64,000 bases of DNA from Oreohelix idahoensis (lineage: Eukaryota > Mollusca > Gastropoda > Stylommatophora > Oreohelicidae), in assembly GCA_024509875.1 (NCBI GenBank), contig JAMPIV010018785.1, positions 248,001 to 312,000 of the forward strand, written 5' to 3'. The notes beneath the pieces were generated by a model. The model worked only from the letters and a program-made list of their open reading frames with translations, ran no database searches and was not told the DNA's origin. The position numbers and the translations under genes are program-made. Shown one piece after another: positions 1 through 9,400 of the stretch (positions are counted from its first letter, which is position 1; each line of letters begins with the position of its first letter).

Positions 1-1308
1 AGAGGAGAATTCGAGCAGAGGAGTCCTTTCCTGCCGCCATCACGCCAGATAAGCTAACTTGGCCAGCTGAGCTCAACATTATGTCCCCTCATCTTGAACT
101 GACTTTGTAAAATTAACATTAAGAGGGGAATTTACTTGTCTTAAAATCAGGAACTGTGAACATCTCCAATACTAGTCCCTAAAGACAAACTATTGAAGTC
201 ATGATGACAAATACCAACAGAGCTTGAACAAAACAAAACCAGTATTACCTCATTTTACTACTACACAACTGACACACATAGAACATTTGTAATAATATAT
301 GTCACTACAATATTCATATTAAATACATTCTGTACATAACTTGTAATTTAAATTGATTGTGATTCCTGGTTCCCTTGTAGTTGAATCAGGACACATATTC
401 ATTCATGCCAGTAATGAATACATATTGTTATTTGAAACGTTACGAGTGACTTCTTTAAGATATTCTCATAGAGTGTTATATGTATGTGAGTGTCACAGTG
501 TTGTTAAGAGTAGTGGATTAAATTAAATTGTTTATCTGTCTGTTGTTGTGACTTACACTTCACCATACTCATACCCTAGACACATAACGTAGCATCACAC
601 TATTCCAGAATAATTCTGACTGAGATATATAGATATGTGGTAGCAAGTAAGGTTATCTATAATACACTACTCTTAATAGATATAGATACCTTCACAGCTG
701 ATCTCAGTCAGTACACTAAGTTCCCTATAAGTATTTATAACATCCCACTTCACCACACCTGTTTCGAAGATGTGCTGTCTGGGTACTGTTATGTTTTCAA
801 ACGTAAACCCATCTATTGTTATCTTTCCTAATAAGCGTTTTTTATGATTTTAAAACCTAACTCTGGGATGGTTAATGTATTTTATCACTGTCCGTCTGAA
901 AAAAAAGTTAGTGCATGGCCTTACACGCGTGATGGCAGCATTTGTGTATCGCGCGACGCGTGTTTAGTGTTCGGCTTTCTGCCTCTCCCTTCTCGCTATC
1001 CTTATCTGTTCGTTCGTTTTGGTAACGTACTATAATTAATGTTAGGATTAATTTAGGTCATTACGCAGGGTGCCTCTCAATGTTTTTCCAAGAAATACAG
1101 CACACGTTTCATTGAAGAAAGCGGGTCATAATACAGTAAGCTTTTACTATCAACGTGAAAGCGTTACAATTTGCAGACGTAGCAGAAAACAAGGGGGATT
1201 TCTAGTACATTCTTTGTGACAGCACTGCTATTTTTCCATTGCTCTTTTCTTTATTAATTTTATTTGTTAGGCTTCATATTTACTTGATAATTTATATATG
1301 TGGATTAG
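1..1308. other. AT-rich non-coding stretch, nothing recognised
   Basis: I see no protein domain, RNA gene or clear repeat here. Two short open frames (637-831 and 844-1035) have no recognisable similarity, no repeat structure and no supporting splice or promoter context, so they are left out. Confidence 0.5.
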
Positions 1309-2836
1309 AATATTCCACGACAAAAATCAAGATGGGCAAAGCAGCAGGGCTTGATGGTATAACACCAGAAATGGTTAAGTACATGGGAGCATCAGGCGAC
1401 CTACTACTCTTAAGGGTTTTACAGGCAGCGTGGTACAACAAGACCATACCAAAGGATTGGGAGATTGCCATCATAACACCAATTTTAAAAAAGGGTGACA
1501 ATCGACAGTGTGGAAACCACAGAGGAATATCCCTTCTCAGTGTCCCTGGTAAAATCTACTCTAGAATCCTAGAGCAGAGACTCCGACGCCCAGCTGAGCC
1601 ACAATTGGATGAGGTCCAGTGCGGATTCCGAGCAAACCGAAGTACTCAAGACGTAATCTTCACACTCAGACAGCTGAGTGAAAAGGCCCTTGAGTATAAG
1701 AGTGAGATCCATCTTTGTTTCATAGATCTGGAAAAGGCGTTTGACAGGGTCCCCTGGAACAAACTTTGGGACTGTTTGGCAAGGAAGAATATTCCAGCAC
1801 CTCTGATTCATGCTATACAAAGCTTCTACAAGTCTTGCAGAAATTATGTGAGGACAGCAAACCATAAGTCAGAAGAGTTCAGGACCACCACCGGTGTAAG
1901 ACAAGGTGATATCCTATCACCTTACCTTTTCATACTCCTCATGGATGATGTCATCAAGGCATGTAAGGAGAGAACAAGAAAGTATTCAGTGGGGTACTGG
2001 AAGATGAGACAGGTCTATATTTCGGAGCTGGCATTTGCTGATGATGTTGCCCTGATTGCTAAATCAGAGGCACATCTCCAATCCAACCTGCAAGTCTGGA
2101 AGGAAGAGCTGGAGAAGAGAGCGATGGCCATAAGCAGCTCTAAAACAAAATCCATGGTGATATTAGGAGAAGAAAGAAGACATCAGATTAAGCTGGGAGA
2201 ACAGGTCCTGAAGCAGATCGACCACTTTAAATACCTCGGAGCTATTATAGACCGAAAGGGAGGCATCAAAGAAGAGTTGGCCACTCGAAAAGCAGCAGCT
2301 GGGAGACTTTATCAGGCCATAAATCGAGGATTCCTCAGCAAGAGAGAGGTTGGTAAGAAAACGAAGTTGGCTGTATACCGCTCCACCTATGTCCCGGTCT
2401 TGACATATGGATGCGAGTCATGGGCAATGACTACAACCCATAAAAGCCAGATCCAAACCTCAGAAATGAGGTATCTGAGGAAAGTGGTTGAAGTAACAAG
2501 AAGAGACATGGTCCGCAACCAGACGATCCGTCAAGGCCTTAAATCCTACCCCCTGCAGACGCAAGTAGAACAGTCCCAGTTAAGATGGTTTGGCCCTGTC
2601 TGCAGAATGGGAGAAGATCGGCTACCACGACAAGCATGAGAAACAAAGAGCCAAGGATCCAGACCCCCAGGACGACCCAGAGTCCGCTGGGAGGACAACA
2701 TTAGACAATCTCTGAAGGACCGAGGACTAGAATGGAACAGGGCCAGGAGGAAGACAGCCGATAGGATAGCCTGGCGCGCTCTCTTCCAAACCTCTACACC
2801 TCACGGTAGAAGGGGAACGACTAAGTAAGTAAGTAC
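1309..2836 (+). pseudogene. 5'-truncated LINE, family A: reverse transcriptase to 3' end
   Basis: Non-LTR retrotransposon ORF2 remnant. Visible reverse transcriptase blocks in order are GKAAGLDGITPEM, FRANRSTQDVIF, motif A LEKAFDRVP (about 1730-1755), motif B GVRQGDILSPYLF (about 1891-1930), the catalytic FADD box (2034-2045), then FKYLGAIID. The endonuclease domain is missing, so the copy is 5'-truncated, and the upstream TTG-started reading is not a real start. A TGA at 2637-2639 replaces the Trp codon (TGG) present in the sister copy near 8123. The frame then continues to the natural stop at 2826-2828, followed by a (TAAG)n tail to 2836. Such short-repeat tails are common in RTE-like LINEs, but I cannot fix the clade. 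Two more copies of this family lie at 8048-8315 and 15541-23626. Confidence 0.88.
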
Positions 2837-3114
2837 TAACCTTGGCTTAGGGTACAGTAGTTACCAGGGGTCTATTAAAAGATAAAGAAATAGCAGAACT
2901 ACTGCCCCTCATGCGTAACGTACGTGACAAGATAGATTTGAGTTTATGTATGCGGCTGGAAAACTCATCATATAAAACGAATTGTTACAGAAAACACTAG
3001 TGCAAGAGCACGTGAATGCTTCATGGTGCAGGCTTCTAGCAAAGAGGTCAGCTGCAGTGGTGACTCCTTGCTTCACATGGAGCAAAGAGGGAAATACTGA
3101 AGATGCTTGGTCCA
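2837..3114. other. Short non-coding spacer
   Basis: This stretch lies between the LINE tail and the 86-bp satellite. A 40-odd codon open plus-strand frame runs from about 2857 to 3000, but I recognise nothing in it. Confidence 0.35.
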
Positions 3115-3733
3115 TTACTGAACATCGGCATTAGTTTTTTTAACTGTTGACATAATTTGTAACATCATTGTATGCCTACGAGTAAGTCACCCGCCACCCA
3201 TTACTGAACATTGGCATTAGTCTTTTTAACTGTTGACAGAATTTGTAACATCATTGTATGTCTACGAGTAAGTCACCCGCCACCCGTTACTGAACATCGG
3301 CATTAGTCTTTTTAACTGTTGACAGAATTTGTAACATCATTGTATGTCTACGAGTAAGTCACCCGCCACCCGTTACTGAACATCGGCATTAGTCTTTTTA
3401 ACTGTTGACAGAATTTGTAACATCATTGTATGCTTACGAGTAAGTCACCCGCCACCCAATACTGAACATCGGCATTATTTATTATTTTAAAATAAAATTT
3501 TGCCTCATTGTGGCGAGGCGCGTCCCGTTCAACCTAGCCGGTTATATTAGGGCGCATGTCCAAATATAAAAGACCTTTAGGTCTGGATTTTCTTAACTGT
3601 TGACAGAATTTGTAACATCATTGTATGCCTACGAGTAAGTCACCCGGCACCCATTACTGAACATCGTCATTAGTCATTTTAACTGTTGACAGAATTTGTA
3701 ACATCATTCTATGCCTACAGTAAGTCACTCGCC
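3115..3733. repeat. 86-bp satellite, about six copies, interrupted once
   Basis: Units begin at TTACTGAACATCGG-like sequence at 3115, 3201, 3287 and 3373, exactly 86 bp apart. A fifth unit starting near 3459 is interrupted after about 20 bp by a 117-bp insert. Further units follow from about 3594 and 3651. Units differ by only a few substitutions. They end in AAGTCACCCGCCACC. No ORF is conserved across the units. Confidence 0.88.
3478..3594 (+). mobile_element. Partial foldback/MITE element inside the satellite
   Basis: About 117 bp interrupts an 86-bp satellite unit. It contains the stretch GTTCAACCTAGCCGGTTATA, AGGGCGCATGTCCAAATATA and CCTTTAGGTCTGG, which recurs almost unchanged as the left half of the foldback element at 12287-12446. 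Only the left arm is present here. Confidence 0.65.
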
Positions 3734-4050
3734 AAAACAAAACGAGGGGAAATAATTATGTTGTTCTTTTTTCTGCTCCATGTCCTCATGATGGCATTAA
3801 TTTGCCTGTGGTCATTTATCTGGAGGCATTGGTTATGATGTTGTGGAGCAACTCGTCAAAAATGGCTTGGGGTGGATGTGAGAAAAAGTCAATGGACTGA
3901 AATTTTGCTAATTAATTAACAGCCACTTTATCACAACATGTTTTGTAAACGTACACATTAAAAAAAATATGTATTAAAGAAAACAAAACAGACAAATTCA
4001 ACATATACTTTACATGACTCCGTCTCCGAATCATTATTTGAGGGAGCATC

Positions 4051-5755
4051 GGGTAGAACAGTGCTCTTCAACCTTTTAATACTTAGCGCCCACTTTTGTA
4101 ACTTTCGTGAGGGTAAAATTTCCTTACAGCCCACTAATATTAAAATTGAAAAAAGTTACATACCCTACATAAAACAATAAAATAATAGAAATCACCTTTA
4201 ATTTAACTGATTCCGTACGCAAGATCTTTTAAAAGACGCAATGGCCGACCGCTGTGACCGCAAGATCTTTTAAAAGACGCTGATTTATTTCGTTGTTTCT
4301 TTCTATTCTGATATTTTATACTGCCCGGAATTTATATCGAACGGAAGTAAACACAAAACTGGGCAAATTTCAACAAGCTTCAACGTCTTTTATTTGCATT
4401 TGAAGGGATTTTTTCACATTTATCTTCATCTTTAATCGTGTTTTGTCGTATCGCCATAATGGCCGAAAACACACAGGATATGTTACTAATATGTGAACAG
4501 TGAACAAACTGTGTGATCAACCATAACTTTCTTACTTTTTCTGTGTTTCTAAATGGATTACCTGCACAAAGAGAGCAGTGAAACTGTATTGTGATAACAA
4601 TTTATGTTACAAGCCTTACGTAAGTCGAAAATTTTTGTTCAAAATTTCAAGTTATCTTTTTTTCCGTGTACATGTTATCTGTTATAACATAAACATAACA
4701 TAAAATTAGCTAGAAAAGCATATGGATTTATATTGTTCATCCAATGTACTTTAATTTGATATATAATATGTTATACTTAACTCATGATTAGACACACATA
4801 GTCAGTAAACGTAAATTATGTATGTGTAAATTTTTGGGGCTTAAAAATAATTCCGTCCAGAGTTGAAAATAATTACGTACGGAAAGAGTTAATGAGATAT
4901 AACTTCAGTTGGATCCTGATGCATTACTGTTTAGATAAATTCTTTGATAGAGGGAATTGTCAAAGTTTCTCCAATGTTATGGCTTTTACCACTTTTTGCA
5001 ATTTATTGTAATATACAATAATATATAATGCATTTAATCCATCTTCGTTTTTTGCATTTTGTTTCTGGAATGATACAGTTATTGTAGAACGATTTTGAAA
5101 TCTGTCATACAGTTCTTGAAAATATTCAATAGGCTTATCTTTATCTTTTGGATGCTTTGTAGCAAGATGTTCTCGCAATCGACTTGGTTTCATTAGAAAA
5201 TGTCTTGTGGCACAGTAAACACTTTGGAAGCTGTTTGTTTGTAATAGATTCGATGAAACCCATCTTCAGATATTCTGGTGAATAGCCACGAGCATATTTC
5301 TTTTTTTTTTTGAGACTTGGTTTCAATATTTGTTACACAAATTATTCAAAGTATACACTCCGAGCATTCAACCAATAGCATGGCACGACGGATAAAATCG
5401 TTTGGGAACAATCATGTACTATATTATTTGCCGTATCTCACAAATATTTTTTTAACTTTTTATTTTGTAGTTTAATTTACAAAGTTTTTTACAAATTTAT
5501 ATTTGATTACAGTAACATTACAATATTTTACATAGTTAAAAATTAATGCAGCTTAAAAGTTTAAAATACATAATTCAAATACTTTTCTCTAAAATGATAG
5601 TAACTTTTTTCTTTTCACATACATTCTCTCACAAATTTGAGTTTGTATATTTTGGATGATTTAATACAGCATGTAATTATTCTGCCGCCCACCTGAAAGC
5701 TTAAATCGCCCACTAGTGGGCGGTACCGCCCAGGTTGAAAAGTACTGGGCTAGAA
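4051..5755. mobile_element. Decayed hAT-superfamily DNA transposon with 8-bp TSD
   Basis: The element body is 4059-5747. Its left end, CAGTGCTCTTCAACCT, is the inverted match (with two mismatches) of the right end, which reads CAGTACTTTTCAACCT on the minus strand. Both subterminal regions also carry CGCCCAC. Flanks are GGGTAGAA (4051-4058) and GGCTAGAA (5748-5755). This 8-bp duplication with one mismatch fits hAT insertion. A broken BED/hAT transposase fragment lies inside on the minus strand. The remaining interior is AT-rich and uncoded, so the copy is long dead. Confidence 0.82.
4911..5326 (-). pseudogene. Frameshifted BED-zinc-finger hAT transposase fragment
   Basis: Read on the minus strand from 5326, the protein starts with a Lys-rich stretch, then YLKMGFIESITN and PKCLLCHKTFSNE (first half of a BED finger, CxxC). 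After a frameshift near 5190-5200 it continues with MKPSRLREHLATKHP (the HxxxxH half). This spacing matches the N-terminus of ZBED/SCAND3/FAM200-type hAT transposases. A second frameshift near 4960-5040 precedes a segment resembling the conserved IGE...P...IKE block, which ends at about 4911. The catalytic RNase-H-like core is absent. It lies inside the hAT element whose ends are at 4059 and 5747. Confidence 0.75.
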
Positions 5756-6026
5756 CGACTAAATCAGCCGAGTTACTGTAAATGTAACAAACTGTATTCT
5801 TTACTCATACTCAGTCGAATTACAAATTGGAAAAATTCAAGAAATTATGCCAAATCAAACATCCGCCATTGTTAAGGAGGAGTGAAAAAAGACATTTTGT
5901 TTAAACCAGAGAATTCTTTGTATGTTTAGATTCTATGCAGCATTAGAGAATTCTCTATCTTATGTAAATAGACGAAGATTTGATGCTGCGCTTTCTGTAA
6001 CTATATAGATCATTAATAGATAGTAT

Positions 6027-6208
6027 TATACCATGCACGCATGGGAAGAGCAACTCTGGGAAGGTTAAGGCGACCAGCTTGATGTTGACCACGTCACCCC
6101 TAGTGTGCCGATGGTCAAGAAAATATGGGCCTAACACCATATTCCCAAAATGCCTCAATGGGCGTGTAACGGGATCCTTTACCGTTATCTTTTATACCAT
6201 GCACGCAT
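6027..6208 (+). mobile_element. 5'-truncated SINE with 16-bp TSD
   Basis: The SINE body is 6043-6192, flanked by a perfect 16-bp duplication, TATACCATGCACGCAT (6027-6042 and 6193-6208). It matches the body of the full-length SINE at 46270-46555 (shared CTGGGAAGGTTAAGGCG, CTAGTGTGCCGATGGTCAAG and CTCAATGGGCGTGTAACGG) but lacks the tRNA-like head. It sits next to exon 6236-6424 of the minus-strand host gene. Confidence 0.85.
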
Positions 6209-6235
6209 AGAACTAAATTTTAAGCAGATGTATAC

Positions 6236-6424
6236 CTCCAGATCTTGCCAGGTCGCAGCATCGAGTGAATGTCTCTCACTATAAAACGGTTCCTCTATCT
6301 TGTCTGTCTTGTTGGTCCAGGCACCCTCCAGGTAACATAGGACTGGTCGGAAGAAAGGCCTGTAGTCTCTCACACTGTTGTCTTGGTCCTTCCACGCCTT
6401 AAACCATTGTTGCAGCTCATAAAT
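6236..6424 (-). CDS. Host gene exon 4 (as numbered here)
   Basis: A 63-codon exon beginning IYELQQWFKAWKDQ and ending AATWQDLE. It contains RDYRPFFRPVLCYLEGAWTN, and the NKT sequon is a possible N-glycosylation site, consistent with secretion. The acceptor is CATGTAG and the donor GAG/GTATAC. An alternative acceptor nine bases further in (TTATGAG) would drop IYE. The protein must continue in an exon beyond 6236 that I did not find; the truncated SINE at 6043-6192 lies in the following intron. Confidence 0.72.
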
Positions 6425-9400
6425 CTACATGTATATGTCATGGCGTATATATGATACTTGTATAGATCACACATAACATAAGGATGATGTAGATCAGACA
6501 CGACATAAAGATGATGTTCATCAGACATGACATAAGGATGATGTAGATCAGAAATGACATAAAGGTGATGCATATTGTCTTTATGATGATTCACATGTTG
6601 ATTTTGTCTTTGAAAAGGCAGTGTCAAGTAAATGTGTAGCTATAATTATGAAGGTAAAGTAGTCCCGTAAGCATGAACCAGACACGAAGGATGGCTTCCG
6701 ACCGAGCCAAGTGGAGACAGTTTGTTGCTGTTGGCATGTCTCCAGCCAGACGCCATCAGGCGTGATGACCACTGACTGGTTTGCCAGTCAGCGGCCAAGG
6801 GCCAAAGAAAGAAGAAGAAAGTAGTCCCGTATCAGATATTGCCGTAGGGGAGTGAAGTGTTAGAAACTTCACCACACTAGGTCTCAGTTTTAAAGTGGGG
6901 TGACAAGTTCCCTTCCTCGATGCCTTTGCCTTCCCTAACTAAACAGCAGAGTGAGATACCCATTTACAATCGCATAGACTACAGCGTAACTCTACCAGCT
7001 TTCGAACCCGGTAACTTTTCATCGGGAATTAAGCGCTCTAACGCAGGGTTTCTTAGCCTTTTTTTAAGTGTGACATGGACCACTTTGATTGTTGGGTGAA
7101 GGCTATAGACCCCTTCTTAGGAAAAAGTGTGCACAAAAGCATAGTTTAAAATTGTACATTATAGTGCCACGTGTTAAAGAACCCTGCTCTGACTACTCTA
7201 CCCATCTTTACACAGCTATTATTTCACGTATTATTTTTTTTTTAAATCCATATTGTGACATAGTGGGAGGAAACAGCGTGGCACGAAAGCATAGAAGCTT
7301 CATCCATGATGAGATATGAGGCTTCAGTGGGTGTATAAATAAATAATATATGGTGGAGACACTGTTTCGTGCTTACCCGAACTGCAGCATAATATAAATG
7401 AGGAAACATCCTAGAAATTTCGTCACCGAAAAGCAACAAAGCAAGAATATTTGAAAGAAAAAAAATCCGGTGCCATGAAGTATATTAAAAATAAAACGGG
7501 AGTTGTTTCAACAAGAGGTCAACTTAGTTCCCAGCACGAAGAAACGCGCTGTGAGAAAACAAATTCAGCGTTGGTGAGACACAGGTGTAACGTAAAAACG
7601 TTAGAGACGGATAAGACAATTCTAGTTAGTAATTATAAAAGTAGATAGTGGCGCCCCATATCTGTTTAGTAATTATAAAAGTAGATAGTGGCCCCCCATA
7701 TCTGTTTAGTAATTATAAAAGTAGATAGTGCCCCCCCCCCCCCCATATCTGTTTAGTAATTATAAAAGTAGATAGTGGCGCCCCATATCTGTTTAAAGGC
7801 TAACAAGTCAATCTACTTATGCTGCTAAAATGGAAGCGGACTTTTTATTCTTTACAGTTTGAATTAATAAAATATAAAACGTGCTACGTCGATCTGCTCT
7901 ACATTTTTATAACATGTCACTGACAGTAAAAATATAAGCGCATTTAAAACAGAAGAAATGAAGCTGACAAAATCACATGTGTTGTCAACATCCATATGTC
8001 ATTAATATAATTTTGTTTTAAAGATTTGAAAAATTAATGTCAAACATCTCCCATTCTGCAGAATGGCCAAACCATTTTAGTTGTCTGCAGAATGGGAGAA
8101 GATCAGCTACAACGACAAGCATGGGAAACTAAGAGCCAGGGATCCAGACCTCCAGGACGACCTAGAGTCCGCTAGGAGGACAACATTAGACAATCTTTGA
8201 AGGACCTAGGACTAGAATGGAACCAGGCCAGGAGGAAGACAGCCGATAGGATAGTATGACACTCTCTCTTCCAAACCTCTACACCTCACGGTAGAAGAGG
8301 AACGACTAAGTAAGTAATATCAAACATGTGAAAATGTCAGTTTTGGATTTAAAAATGCGTCCCGTAAAACTTATATTACTAGCTTTCTGCGCATTTTTAA
8401 AACAATGAAACAAACTGAAATAATTGGGAAGCCTGTTTACAGATGATTATGAAATATATAAAATGGAAATAAGATTTATCATCATTTTAATTTGCTATCT
8501 TTACCGAGCATAGAGCCATTACCGCAGCTTGTCACTTTATAGGAAGCCTGCACCAAGCAGTCATGTGCTGTTCCAGTGGTGGTTTCTGTGGCAATTTGTT
8601 TTACATGATGAGGTTGCCACCCCCACCTGCACAACCTCATATTAGTCGCCTTGGGCGACATGCCTGATGGCGCAGTGGTCCTTTTCTTTCTCTGTTTTCC
8701 CGAAATGACCAGGGACAAATAAGATTAGATCAACCCAAAAACAGAAGGAGGGAAAGGAGTTAGAGACTGAAAGAATTCAGAGTTGGAAATATTTTAAAGG
8801 TAGTCAACAGGTATACGTACAAGCTTTAACATTGATGTCCACATTGTTAATTAACACCTACCTGTTCTTGAACTGTGGGCTTGGCCAGGACCTCGGGAGG
8901 TACAGGTGGAAAAGATATGTCTTCGACCAGGTTGTAAGTAGAGGACTTTGTGCTAGGCATACGTAGGAGGTAATCATTGTGTCTTGTGCGGAATTCGACA
9001 CCGTTGAGAACAAACTAAAAGAAAACGGACCAGGTAATAATGTCAATTTAACACTGCACAATCATGTTAGGAAACTCCATAGAAAAAGCAAAAACGAGAG
9101 GCAATGTGATCTTCAGAAATAATCCACAATTTTTTAGTCTTCAAATATGAATTCTTAAATTTTGTGAACACTGTAAAAGAATGGTGGATGTTAACCTTAT
9201 TTGAAAAATAAATAAACAAATTATTTTCTCAGAGTTTGTTCATACCTGACCTTCACCTTGACCAATGGTATGTCTGTAATTGGAGTGGTCGTGAATGGCA
9301 GCGATGGAGTCGCCAGTGTGAGAACTGGTATAGTAAGTTTCTGGTCCCCCTTTGCTTACCCTCACTTGCTTCAGTCCAGATCCACCATCGGCTCTTACCT

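Noticed and set aside
2857..3000. Plus-strand open stretch containing AELLPLMRNVRDKIDLSL
   Set aside because: It reads like protein but is short and lacks clear splice sites or recognisable homology; not enough to call an exon.
7627..7794. Regular 40-bp repeats as a CRISPR array
   Set aside because: There are no unique spacers between units, and the context is an animal genome.
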